From Rhodoferax sp. (GTDB lineage: Bacteria > Pseudomonadota > Gammaproteobacteria > Burkholderiales > Burkholderiaceae_C): a stretch of DNA of 47,604 nucleotides. Numbering within the stretch: the stretch's first letter is position 1; each line of letters opens with the position of its first letter. A program made the translations under genes and the position numbers. The stretch is from the NCBI GenBank assembly GCA_021737865.1, contig JAIPDC010000003.1:1-47604 (forward strand). The letters are read 5' to 3'. A model generated the notes under the pieces. It searched no databases. It was not told the DNA's origin and worked only from the letters and a program-made list of their open reading frames with translations. Positions 1 through 7,501 of this stretch are shown in pieces.

Positions 1-810
1 CAGCACAATGTTGTCCTTGTGCCAGCGCTCGCACAGCACCCGGTTGAACTTGAGCCACATCGCCGAGCCCCGCAGGTGGCGGGCATTGGAGATCAGTTTG
101 TTGCCATCGAGCAGGTCGGCAAACAGGTTCTCGCAGAAGGCGATGGATTGGTCGGCCTCGAATTTGTCCATGCCGGCCTTGAGCCAGGTGGTCTCTGGCG
201 TTTCGACAATAAACGTGGACATCTCTTCGTTGAACCGGTAGGCGTGCAGGTTAAACCAGCCGAACTCGGTCTGCTTGAAGGCAAAGGTGAAGGCGTCGAG
301 CTTTTTCTTGGTACCCAGCCAGATAAACCGGCAGGTACGCAGGTCAATGCGCGGGTTGAAATGTGCTTCGTGCTTGGCCCGCGTGGTGGAAAACACGCCA
401 TCGGCACCGACCACCAGGTCGTATTCCTTGGCGTAGATATCGGGATCGGTAATCTCTTGTTCCCACAGCATTTTGACGCCCAGTTCAGCGGCGCGGCTCT
501 GAAAGATCTGCAACAGCTTCAAACGGGCGATGCCGCAAAAACCGTGACCGCCCGAAGTGATCTTGCGGCCTTTGAAGTGGACATCGATATCGTCCCAATG
601 GTGGAAATTGGCCTCAATTTCATTGACGACCTGTTCATCGGCATCCCGAAAACCATCCATGGTCTTGTCGGAGAAAACGATGCCCCAACCAAAGGTGTTG
701 TCGGCGGCGTTGCGGTCAATCACGGTAATGTCGTGTGACGGATTCGCCTTTTTCATCAAAATCGCGAAATACAAGCCAGCGGGCCCTCCGCCCAAACATG
801 CGATGCGCAT
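1..810 (-). CDS. Anthraniloyl-CoA monooxygenase / bifunctional salicylyl-CoA 5-hydroxylase-oxidoreductase, N-terminal part (runs off the window)
   Basis: FAD-dependent aromatic-CoA hydroxylase. The visible 270 residues start MRIACLGGGPAGLYFAILMK, a Rossmann GxGxxG FAD-binding motif at about residues 7-12, followed by an acidic end of strand 2 (VIDRN). The second FAD motif VGADGVFSTTR lies near residues 137-147. This is the flavin monooxygenase half of the family; the old-yellow-enzyme-like reductase half (members run to roughly 770-790 residues) would lie beyond position 1. The family hydroxylates and reduces 2-aminobenzoyl-CoA or 5-hydroxylates salicylyl-CoA in aerobic aromatic degradation. 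The ATG at 808-810 is preceded by AGGAGAG on the minus strand, which fixes the start. Its promoter region holds a long palindrome. Anthraniloyl versus salicylyl substrate cannot be decided here. Confidence 0.88.
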   Translation of the reverse strand, partial: MRIACLGGGPAGLYFAILMKKANPSHDITVIDRNAADNTFGWGIVFSDKTMDGFRDADEQVVNEIEANFHHWDDIDVHFKGRKITSGGHGFCGIARLKLLQIFQSRAAELGVKMLWEQEITDPDIYAKEYDLVVGADGVFSTTRAKHEAHFNPRIDLRTCRFIWLGTKKKLDAFTFAFKQTEFGWFNLHAYRFNEEMSTFIVETPETTWLKAGMDKFEADQSIAFCENLFADLLDGNKLISNARHLRGSAMWLKFNRVLCERWHKDNIVL

Positions 811-911
811 TGCGTCTCTCCTATCGTTGGATCGTCAAAATTGCCGCCAGGATTGACGACTCTGTTCGCTGCCTAGTAGTCTTCTTTTACTGGTTCGGCC
901 CCGATTGGAGT

Positions 912-944
912 TACTTTATTACTTAATAGTTAAGTTGTAAAGTA
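912..944. promoter_or_regulatory. 33-nt imperfect palindrome over a sigma70-like promoter of the monooxygenase gene
   Basis: The core is ACTTAA-TAG-TTAAGT (921-935), centred at 928. The outer arms TACTTTA (912-918) and TAAAGTA (938-944) extend it symmetrically with only two mismatched pairs. On the minus strand a -35-like TTTACA and a -10-like TAAAGT are separated by 17 nt and lie inside the palindrome, so a dimeric repressor bound here would block the promoter. Size and AT-rich core fit MarR- or TetR-type regulators, but no regulator gene for it is in the window. Regulator identity is inference. Confidence 0.6.
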
Positions 945-991
945 CTTTTTGACTGAGCAGGTTAAGTATTTACCCGCGCGCTCCAGGAAAG

Positions 992-2851
992 TCACTCTGA
1001 GCTTTGTTGCAGTGCCCACATCTCGGCGTAACGACCCTGCGCCGCCAGCAGTGCCGCATGGTTGCCGCGCTCGACAATGCGACCGGCGTCCATCACCAGG
1101 ATCTCATGCGCATCCACCACGGTGGACAGGCGGTGCGCAATCACCAGCGTCGTCTTGTTGCGCGCCACGCTTTGCAGCTCGGCCTGGATGGCGCGCTCGT
1201 TGGCGGAGTCCAACGCCGAGGTGGCTTCGTCAAATATCAGGATGGGCGGGTTCTTGAGCAGGGTGCGGGCGATGGCCACGCGTTGCTTCTCGCCGCCCGA
1301 CAACTTGAGCCCGCGCTCGCCCACCATGGTGGCGTAGCCCTTGGGCGTGGCGTTAATAAAGGTGTGAATGTGGGCCGAGGCAGCGGCCTCTTCCACCTGC
1401 GCATGCGTGGCCCCCGGCTTGCCGTAGGCAATGTTGTACTCCACCGTGTCGTTGAACAGCACCGTGTCCTGCGGCACGATGCCAATGGCCTGGCGCACAC
1501 TGGCCTGCGTCACTTGCTTGATGTCCTGGCCGGCAATCAAAATGCGCCCGCCCTCCCGGGGATTGCTCACATCGTAAAAACGAAACAGCAAGCGCGCCAG
1601 CGTGGACTTGCCCGCACCCGAGGGGCCGACCACGGCCACGGTCTTGCCCGCAGGCACTTCAAAGCTGATATTGTGCAGAATGGCACGCCCCGCACCCGGA
1701 TTGCCAGGAGAGCCGGGATCGTAGGAAAAACTCACATTCTCAAACACCAGCGGCGTGTCACCCGACAACTTCAGCGCCGGCGCACCCGGCACATCGGCAA
1801 TCTCGCGCTCGCGCTCCATCAGCGTGAACATCTTCTCCAGGTCGGTCAGGCTTTGCTTGATCTCGCGGTAAATCACACCCAGAAAGTTCAATGGAATGTA
1901 GAGCTGGATCATGAAGGCATTGACCATGACCAGGTCGCCCAGCGTCATGCGCCCATCCACCACCCCTTGTGTGGCGCGCCACAGCATAGCCACCAGCCCC
2001 ACAGCGATGATGAGTTGCTGCCCGGTGTTGAGAATGGACAGCGTGGTCTGGCTCTTGAGGCGCGCAAGGCGCAGGCGCTCCAGGCTTTCGTCGTAGCGCC
2101 GGGCTTCAAAGCCTTCGTTGTTGAAATATTTGACCGTCTCGTAGTTCAGCAGTGAATCGACCGCCTTGGAATGCGCGGCGGAGTCAAACTCATTGGCCTC
2201 GCGGCGAAACTTGGTGCGCCACTCAGTCACCACAACGGTGAAGGTGATGTACAGCACCAGCGCCGCAATGGTGATCCAGGCAAACCACACATCGAACTTG
2301 ACGGCAAGAATGCTCAACACCAATGCCACCTCCAGCAGCGTTGGCACGATGCTGAACAGCGAATAGGAAATCAGCGACTCAATGCCGCGCACCCCACGCT
2401 CAATGTCGCGCGTCATTCCGCCCGTCTGACGCTCCAGGTGAAAGCGCAGGCTCAGTGCGTGAAGGTGCTCAAAGGTCTGCAGTGCAATGCTGCGTGCCGC
2501 GCCCTGGGTCGCTTTGGCGAACACCAGTTCGCGCAATTCGGTCAGCAGCGTGGTGGACAGTCGCAGCGCGCCATAGGCAAACAGCAGGGACACCGGAACC
2601 ACCAGAACAGCCGCAGGATCGCCAGGCTTGTAGCTCATGGTGTCCACCAGATTTTTGAGCAGCAGTGGCACACCTACGTTGGTCAGTTTGGCGCCCACCA
2701 TGAACGCCAGGGCCACAATGACGCGCCACTTGTAGGTCCACAGGTAGGGGAACAGGCGCTGTATCGTGTGCCAGTCTGACTTTGGGGGTGTCGAGGGTGC
2801 AACTGAGTCCGGAGCAGGTGCAGTCGGTGCGTGGTGGCCGTGGGAGCGCAT
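992..2851 (-). CDS. ABC exporter, ABCB/Atm1-HMT1 type (fused permease and ATPase)
   Basis: A 619-residue half-transporter with an N-terminal type I exporter membrane domain (about residues 30-330, six predicted helices beginning near VIVALAFMVG) and a C-terminal nucleotide-binding domain. Walker A is GPSGAGKST, the signature is LSGGEKQR, Walker B is ILIFDEATSALD, and the H-loop is VIAHRLST. The stretch LLNYETVKYFNNEGFEARRY is characteristic of the Atm1/ABCB7/HMT1 group, which exports glutathione-linked or metal-related substrates across the inner membrane as a homodimer. The first 25 residues are His/Pro-rich and probably cytoplasmic. The gene starts 37 bp from the divergent thioesterase gene. 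It has no strong Shine-Dalgarno, but no better in-frame start exists before the first helix. The substrate is unknown. Confidence 0.87.
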   Translation of the reverse strand: MRSHGHHAPTAPAPDSVAPSTPPKSDWHTIQRLFPYLWTYKWRVIVALAFMVGAKLTNVGVPLLLKNLVDTMSYKPGDPAAVLVVPVSLLFAYGALRLSTTLLTELRELVFAKATQGAARSIALQTFEHLHALSLRFHLERQTGGMTRDIERGVRGIESLISYSLFSIVPTLLEVALVLSILAVKFDVWFAWITIAALVLYITFTVVVTEWRTKFRREANEFDSAAHSKAVDSLLNYETVKYFNNEGFEARRYDESLERLRLARLKSQTTLSILNTGQQLIIAVGLVAMLWRATQGVVDGRMTLGDLVMVNAFMIQLYIPLNFLGVIYREIKQSLTDLEKMFTLMEREREIADVPGAPALKLSGDTPLVFENVSFSYDPGSPGNPGAGRAILHNISFEVPAGKTVAVVGPSGAGKSTLARLLFRFYDVSNPREGGRILIAGQDIKQVTQASVRQAIGIVPQDTVLFNDTVEYNIAYGKPGATHAQVEEAAASAHIHTFINATPKGYATMVGERGLKLSGGEKQRVAIARTLLKNPPILIFDEATSALDSANERAIQAELQSVARNKTTLVIAHRLSTVVDAHEILVMDAGRIVERGNHAALLAAQGRYAEMWALQQSSE

Positions 2852-2888
2852 GTGGGGTATTCTTGGTTAACAGAATAGGATTGTGCCC

Positions 2889-3299
2889 ATGTCTACGAAT
2901 ACAAGCCCCACGGGCATCCAATTGCCCAAGGACGAGGAACTGGTCCTCAAGGTCATCCCCATGCCAGCCGACTGCAACGCCAATGGCGACATCTTTGGCG
3001 GCTGGGTGATGGCGCAGGTTGACCTGGCCGGCTCCGTCATCCCTGCACGATACACCCAGGGTCGCATGGCCACGGTGGCGGTGAAAGAATTTATCTTCAA
3101 GCATCCGGTGCGAGTGGGCGACATTCTGAGCTTCTTCTCCAAGGTGAGTCGCATCGGGCGCACATCCATCACCGTGAAGGTGGAGGTCTACGCCGAACGC
3201 TACCGCACGCAGGGCCAATACATCAAGGTGACCGAGGCGTCACTGACGTATGTGGCGATTGATGACAACGGGCAGCCGCGGGAAATTCCCAAGGGCTGA
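2889..3299 (+). CDS. Acyl-CoA thioesterase, YciA-like hotdog fold
   Basis: A 136-residue single hotdog-domain protein. The segment DCNANGDIFGGWVMAQVDLAG matches the active-site region of the YciA/ACOT family, with the conserved N, D and G residues around NANGDIFGGW. It hydrolyses acyl-CoA to free acid and CoA in the cytoplasm and usually works as a hexamer. I chose the ATG at 2889 rather than the upstream in-frame GTG at 2883 because AGGA (2877-2880) sits 8 nt from the ATG but only 2 nt from the GTG. It is divergent from the ABC exporter, so the short gap must hold both promoters. Chain-length preference cannot be read from the sequence. Confidence 0.87.
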   Translation: MSTNTSPTGIQLPKDEELVLKVIPMPADCNANGDIFGGWVMAQVDLAGSVIPARYTQGRMATVAVKEFIFKHPVRVGDILSFFSKVSRIGRTSITVKVEVYAERYRTQGQYIKVTEASLTYVAIDDNGQPREIPKG

Positions 3300-3511
3300 G
3301 CGGAATTTCGCTGCAAGGCCACTCCAGGGCGCACAGAGCAGAATGCCCGGTTGATTGCGCTGCCACTGGCCCACGCGTGCGGGTTTCTACGGGGTCATGC
3401 ATGGTGTTGAATAAATAGTCTCACCAGAGACAGATCATCAGTGACAACCCTATCGGTGATTTCAATTGCACCAGCTATAAACAGCAAATAGAAATATTGA
3501 CAGGAGACGAT
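3300..3511. other. Upstream region of the liv operon
   Basis: 212 bp without a gene. It must contain the livH promoter, but I see no convincing -35/-10 pair; the best -10-like element is TATAAA at about 3475-3480. A short inverted repeat GTCTC-ACCA-GAGAC lies at 3418-3431. Around 3466-3490 the minus strand resembles the first part of the roughly 60-nt repeat found later in the window (TTTATAGCTGGTGCAATT), but too weakly to call a copy. Confidence 0.4.
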
Positions 3512-4387
3512 GTGCTGTTTCTTCAACTGGTGATCAGCGGGGTTGCACAGGGGTGCATCTATGGGCTGATTGCGCTGGGCTTCGTGCTGATCTACAAGGC
3601 GACCGAGACGGTCAGCTTCGCGCAGGGCGAGTTGATGATGCTGGGCGCCTTCGGTGGACTGGTTGGCATGACCATGCTCGGATTCCCCTATTGGCTGGCG
3701 GTCCTCAGCGCCGTGGTGGCGATGGCGGTATTTGGCGTGGTGCTGGAACGCGCCGTCATTCGCCCCATTTTGGGGCAACCGGCGTTTTCCATCGTCATGC
3801 TGACCATTGGCATTGGCTATGTTGCGCGTGGCCTGATTACCATGGTGCCTGGCATCGGCACCGACACGCAAGCGCTGCCGGTGCCCTACAAGGATGAGGT
3901 CTGGAACGTCGCTGGCCTGGTGCTCAACGTGGAGCACATGGTGGTCATCGGTGCCACGGCGGTGCTGTGCACATTGCTGTTTGCACTGTTTCGCTACAGC
4001 AAGCTGGGCATTGCCATGCAGGCCGCATCGCAAAACCAACTGGCCGCCTATTACATGGGCATTCCCGTGCAGCGCCTCAACGGTATCGCGTGGGGCTTGG
4101 CGGCTGCGGTTGCAGCTGTCGCCGGGTTGCTGCTGGCGCCGATTACGTTTGTGCACGCCAACATGGGATTCATCGGCCTGAAGGCTTTTCCTGCGGCGGT
4201 GGTGGGCGGCTTTGGCAGCTTGCCCGGCGCCATTGTGGGTGGGCTGATCATTGGCATTGTGGAGTCGCTCTCGGGCTTTTATTTACCGGATGGTTTCAAG
4301 GACACGGCGGCCTACGTGGTGGTACTGGTCATGCTGATGGTCAAACCCAATGGTTTGTTCGGCGAGAAGTTGAGGAAAAAAGTATGA
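3512..4387 (+). CDS. livH: Branched-chain amino acid-type ABC transporter permease LivH
   Basis: A 291-residue inner-membrane permease of the HAAT family with about eight hydrophobic segments. LVISGVAQGCIYGLIALG at the N-terminus and the GLKAFPAAVVGGFGSLPGAIVGG block near residues 227-249 are typical of LivH (the latter contacts the ATPases). The start is the GTG at 3512, with AGGAG at 3502-3506 5 nt upstream. An upstream in-frame TTG at 3497 would overlap the ribosome site. LivH pairs with LivM; together with LivG, LivF and the binding protein encoded at 9408 it imports a carboxylate or amino acid. The embedded acyl-CoA ligase suggests an organic acid rather than leucine, which is inference. 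Confidence 0.9.
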   Translation: MLFLQLVISGVAQGCIYGLIALGFVLIYKATETVSFAQGELMMLGAFGGLVGMTMLGFPYWLAVLSAVVAMAVFGVVLERAVIRPILGQPAFSIVMLTIGIGYVARGLITMVPGIGTDTQALPVPYKDEVWNVAGLVLNVEHMVVIGATAVLCTLLFALFRYSKLGIAMQAASQNQLAAYYMGIPVQRLNGIAWGLAAAVAAVAGLLLAPITFVHANMGFIGLKAFPAAVVGGFGSLPGAIVGGLIIGIVESLSGFYLPDGFKDTAAYVVVLVMLMVKPNGLFGEKLRKKV

Positions 4388-4512
4388 GACAGGAACACTG
4401 CGGCGTTCGACGTGCAGCCTGCCAGAGCTACCGCCGAGCCGGCTTTGCCGGGACGCTGGTAGCGCCCCCTGAGGGGGAGGCGCCAAAGGCGCTTCGGGGG
4501 GGGACTTCCTAA
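4388..4512. repeat. GC-rich intergenic repeat module with nested hairpins (livH-livM gap)
   Basis: This fills nearly the whole livH-livM gap. A stem-loop is centred at 4445, with inner arms CCGGC-TTT-GCCGG (4439-4451) and outer arms GCTACC (4427-4432) and GGTAGC (4458-4463) exactly symmetric around it. It is followed by CCCCC-TGA-GGGGG (4465-4477) and GCGCC-AAA-GGCGC (4480-4492). The G-run just before livM may serve as its ribosome site. It differs from the three modules farther down the operon but shares their CCCC/GGGG style. Confidence 0.7.
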
Positions 4513-4513
4513 T

Positions 4514-5590
4514 ATGCGTTTTATCTTCAAGACCGATTACGGCCAGGACGTCAACCTGGCCAAGCATGGCGGGCACGTGTTCTGGTACAGCGCGCTGATG
4601 CTGTTGCTGGTGGCTGCACCCTGGGTGTTTGCCGAGTACTGGCTGGCACAACTCACCCTGGTGCTGATCTATTCCATTGCCGGCCTGGGTCTGATGCTGC
4701 TGGCGGGCTTTACCGGCCTGTTCTCGATGGGCCACGCAGCCTTTCTGGGCGTTGGGGCGTACACCCATGCGGTGCTCACCAACATGGGTGTACCCTTCCC
4801 CATCGCACTGGCCTGCGCCGCCGGGCTCTCTAGCGCAGTGGGCCTGGTGGTGGGATTGCCGGCCCTGCGTGTCAAGGGCATCTACCTGGGCATTGCCACG
4901 CTGTCGTTTGGTTTCATTGTGGAAGAGGTGCTGGCCCGCTGGGAGTCGGTTACCGGCGGCAATGCGGGCATCCACATCAAAAAGCCCGACATCTTTGGCT
5001 GGGTGCTCAGCAGCGGTGAGCAGTTTTACTTTCTGTGTCTGCTGATTACGGTGGTCGCCACGCTGGGGATATTGAACCTGCTGCGCTCCCCCACCGGGCG
5101 CGCATTTGTGGCCATCCGCGACTCCGAAATTTCGGCGCAGAGCATGGGCATTCACCTGGCCTACTACAAGACCCTCTCGTTTGCGATTTCGGCCGGCTTT
5201 GCCGGCGTGGCCGGCGCGCTGTACGCCCACAACCTGCAGTTCATATCACCCGACCAGTTCAACATCCTGCAATCGATTGACCTGCTGCTGATGATCGTGA
5301 TTGGCGGCGCAGGCTCGGTGCACGGGGCATTTCTGGGTGCGATTTTTCTCATCACCATGCCGCAGGCGATTGCCATCATCAAGGACTATTTGCCGGCCAC
5401 CATTGGCCAGGCACCAGGTCTGCAGGGCCTCGTCTACGGCGCGGTGCTGATCGCCTTTGTGCTGTTTGAGCCCATGGGGCTCTATGGGCGCTGGCTGAAG
5501 ATTCGCACCTATCTGCAGATGTTTCCGTTCTATCGCAAGGGCATGTTCAAGCGACAAAAGTCCTTCCAGAAATCCGATCGCCTGAAATGA
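4514..5590 (+). CDS. livM: Branched-chain amino acid-type ABC transporter permease LivM
   Basis: A 358-residue inner-membrane permease. The LivM signature region runs from IAGLGLMLLAGFTGLFSMGH to AFLGVGAYTHAVL (about residues 55-90), and GIYLGIATLSFGFIVEEVL (about 119-137) is the coupling-region motif. IGGAGSVHGAFLGAIF near residues 262-277 is the second conserved block. About eight to ten transmembrane segments are preceded by a 20-residue cytoplasmic N-terminus, and the C-terminus is basic (FYRKGMFKRQKSFQKSDRLK). It forms the heterodimeric channel with LivH. The ATG follows a run of G (4496-4503) 10 nt upstream instead of a classical AGGAG. Repeat modules abut both ends of the gene. Confidence 0.9.
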   Translation: MRFIFKTDYGQDVNLAKHGGHVFWYSALMLLLVAAPWVFAEYWLAQLTLVLIYSIAGLGLMLLAGFTGLFSMGHAAFLGVGAYTHAVLTNMGVPFPIALACAAGLSSAVGLVVGLPALRVKGIYLGIATLSFGFIVEEVLARWESVTGGNAGIHIKKPDIFGWVLSSGEQFYFLCLLITVVATLGILNLLRSPTGRAFVAIRDSEISAQSMGIHLAYYKTLSFAISAGFAGVAGALYAHNLQFISPDQFNILQSIDLLLMIVIGGAGSVHGAFLGAIFLITMPQAIAIIKDYLPATIGQAPGLQGLVYGAVLIAFVLFEPMGLYGRWLKIRTYLQMFPFYRKGMFKRQKSFQKSDRLK

Positions 5591-5680
5591 CGAACATAAC
5601 CCCCACGCTTGTCACTTCGTGTACTACGCTGCCCCCGAGGGGGCCCTCACGCCTAGGGGCGGCCCTGCGGCGTTCAATCT
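5591..5680 (+). repeat. Structured intergenic repeat module, copy 1 (livM-livG gap)
   Basis: The whole 90-nt gap, from directly after the livM stop to the livG ATG, is one module. It has a triloop hairpin CAC-TTC-GTG (5613-5621), a CCCCCGAGGGGG core, and a stem-loop ACGCC (5649-5653) / GGCGT (5669-5673) around a 15-nt loop (TAGGGGCGGCCCTGC). Copies 2 and 3 have the same plan with different stem bases. No Shine-Dalgarno is visible for livG, so the module may affect its translation. Confidence 0.8.
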
Positions 5681-6577
5681 ATGACTGATACCCTTCTTTC
5701 TGCCAAGAACCTGAGCGTGCGCTTTGGTGGCGTGCTGGCGGTCAACAACGTGAGTTTTGACGTCAAGCAGGGTGAGGTCTTTACCCTGATCGGCCCCAAC
5801 GGCGCGGGCAAAACCACGGTGTTCAACCTGATCAGCCGCATCTACACCCCCACCATGGGCGAGATCGACTTTGCCGGCCCCAATGGCATGCTCAAACTCA
5901 CCACACAGCCACCGCAAAACGTGGCCTCGCTGGGCATTGCGCGCACGTTCCAGAACATCGAGTTGTTCGAGCATGCGTCCGTGCTGCACAACCTGCTGAT
6001 TGGCCGCCACACCCACCGCGTCACCGGGCTGTGGCAAGACTTTTTCTTCACATCCAAAGCGCGCGAGGCCGAACTCAAGGCGCGCGAGAAAGCCGAGGAG
6101 GTGATTGAATTCCTGAGTTTGCAGCACTACCGCGACACGTTCGTGGCTGGATTGCCTTACGGCGTGCGCAAGGTGGTCGAATTGGCGCGTGCCCTGTGCA
6201 CGGAGCCAAAGTTGTTGCTGCTGGACGAGCCCTCCTCCGGGCTGAACGTGGAGGAAACCGACGACATGGCGTTCTGGATTCAGGACATCAAGCACGAGCT
6301 GGGCATTACCGTGCTCATGGTAGAGCACGACATGTCGCTGGTGTCCAAAGTGTCAGACCGGGTGCTGGCAATGAACCAGGGCGAGATGCTGGCGATGGGC
6401 ACGCCGCGCGAGGTGCAAAACGACCCCGGCGTCATTGAAGCCTATCTGGGCTCAATTGACGATGTGTCGTCACTCAGAAGGCACTTGAACGCCGCAGGGC
6501 CGCCCCAAGGCGTGATGGACCCCTCGGGGGGCAGCGCAGTACGCGCAGCGACAAGCGTGGGGGCACATATCCCATGA
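5681..6577 (+). CDS. livG: Branched-chain amino acid-type ABC transporter ATPase LivG with repeat-encoded C-terminal tail
   Basis: A 298-residue cytoplasmic ATPase. Walker A is GPNGAGKTT (about residues 37-45), the Q-loop lies near RTFQNIELF, the signature position reads LPYGVRKVVE, Walker B is LLLLDEPSSGL, and the H-loop is VEHDM. The family normally ends shortly after GVIEAYLGS (here about residue 257). The remaining 34 or so residues, from about residue 266, are encoded by a reversed copy of the intergenic repeat module and have no counterpart in the family. The stop overlaps the livF start (ATGA), so livF translation is probably coupled to reading through the repeat. No clear ribosome site precedes the ATG. 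Confidence 0.9.
   Translation: MTDTLLSAKNLSVRFGGVLAVNNVSFDVKQGEVFTLIGPNGAGKTTVFNLISRIYTPTMGEIDFAGPNGMLKLTTQPPQNVASLGIARTFQNIELFEHASVLHNLLIGRHTHRVTGLWQDFFFTSKAREAELKAREKAEEVIEFLSLQHYRDTFVAGLPYGVRKVVELARALCTEPKLLLLDEPSSGLNVEETDDMAFWIQDIKHELGITVLMVEHDMSLVSKVSDRVLAMNQGEMLAMGTPREVQNDPGVIEAYLGSIDDVSSLRRHLNAAGPPQGVMDPSGGSAVRAATSVGAHIP
6475..6573 (-). repeat. Structured intergenic repeat module, copy 2, inverted and translated as the end of livG
   Basis: The reverse complement of this stretch matches copy 1 closely from CCCCCACGCTTGTC to GGCGGCCCTGCGGCGTTCAA. The triloop hairpin is CGC-TGC-GCG on the minus strand (6542-6550), where copy 1 has CAC-TTC-GTG. The larger stem-loop ACGCC (6489-6493) / GGCGT (6509-6513) encloses the 15-nt loop. 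It is the only one of the three in opposite orientation and the only one read as protein. Confidence 0.82.
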
Positions 6578-7371
6578 GCGCACAACCACCCGCCATCAGC
6601 GATTTGCCCGTTCTGAAGCTGCTCAACGTCGAAAGCGCCTACGGCCCCATCAAGGCGATCCGCGGGGTCAGCCTGCAGGTGCGTCGCAGCGAGATTGCCA
6701 CCGTGCTGGGCTCCAACGGCGCGGGCAAGACCACCATCCTGAAGACCATCTCGGGCATCATCGACCCGCGCAAGGGCTCGATCGAATTCAAGGGCCAGGA
6801 CATCACCGCCAGAGACCCCGCTTTCATCGTGCAGCAGGGGCTGAGCCACGTACCCGAAGGGCGCGAAGTGTTTCCCCTGCTGAGCGTGCACGACAACCTG
6901 CTGATGGGCGCCTACACCCGCCGTGACCGTGACGGCGTGGCGCGCGACATGGAGGCGGTGTTTGGCTACTTTCCGATCCTGAAAGAGCGTGGCGACCAAG
7001 CCGCGGGCCTGCTTTCGGGCGGGCAGCAGCAAATGCTCGCCATATCGCGCGCGCTGATGGCCAACCCCGATCTGATTTTGCTCGATGAGCCCAGCCTGGG
7101 CCTCTCGCCCAAGCTCACCAAGGAGATTTTCGAGATCGTGGTGCGCATCAACCGCGAGCACGGCACCACCATTTTGCTGGTGGAACAAAACGCCAACATG
7201 GCGCTCAACGCCTCCGACTACGGCTATGTGCTGGAGAACGGTCGCATCGTCATGGAAGACACCTGCGCCCGTCTGCGCGAGAAGGACGACATCAAGGAGT
7301 TCTACCTGGGGCTGAAGGAAGACGGCGTGCGCGGCGAGCGGCGCTGGAAAAAGAAAAAGACCTGGAGATGA
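6574..7371 (+). CDS. livF: Branched-chain amino acid-type ABC transporter ATPase LivF
   Basis: A 265-residue cytoplasmic ATPase, the second nucleotide-binding subunit of the importer. Walker A is GSNGAGKTT (about residues 47-55), GLSHVPEGREVFP is the LivF-typical block after the Q-loop, the signature is LSGGQQQML, Walker B is LILLDEPSLGL, and the H-loop region is LLVEQN. The C-terminal extension is lysine-rich (RRWKKKKTWR), longer than in Escherichia coli LivF. The ATG overlaps the livG stop by 4 nt (ATGA), indicating translational coupling. The next repeat module begins directly after its stop. Confidence 0.9.
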   Translation: MSAQPPAISDLPVLKLLNVESAYGPIKAIRGVSLQVRRSEIATVLGSNGAGKTTILKTISGIIDPRKGSIEFKGQDITARDPAFIVQQGLSHVPEGREVFPLLSVHDNLLMGAYTRRDRDGVARDMEAVFGYFPILKERGDQAAGLLSGGQQQMLAISRALMANPDLILLDEPSLGLSPKLTKEIFEIVVRINREHGTTILLVEQNANMALNASDYGYVLENGRIVMEDTCARLREKDDIKEFYLGLKEDGVRGERRWKKKKTWR

Positions 7372-7475
7372 ATATAACCCCCACGCTCCACCGCTACGCG
7401 GGTCGCTGCCCCCCGAGGGGTCTAATTTGCCTTGGGGCGGCCCTGCGGCAAATTGCCGTTCCCACCGAGTTACTT
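7372..7475 (+). repeat. Structured intergenic repeat module, copy 3 (livF-ligase gap)
   Basis: It starts immediately after the livF stop with ATATAACCCCCACGCT, as copy 1 does after livM. The triloop hairpin is CCGC-TAC-GCGG (7391-7401). The larger stem-loop has arms AATTTGCC (7424-7431) and GGCAAATT (7447-7454), a perfect 8-bp stem around the loop TTGGGGCGGCCCTGC, identical to that of copy 2. The outer stem bases differ from copies 1 and 2 on both arms, but pairing is kept. Confidence 0.8.
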
Positions 7476-7501
7476 CGCTGGAGCGCTTTTAGGACAGCAG
7501 C

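Noticed and set aside
1004-2155. 383-codon open frame on the plus strand
   Set aside because: Antisense to the ABC exporter ATPase domain; no motif.
3466-3490. Possible degenerate repeat copy upstream of livH on the minus strand
   Set aside because: Only the TTTATAGCTGGTGC part matches; the downstream half cannot be aligned with confidence.
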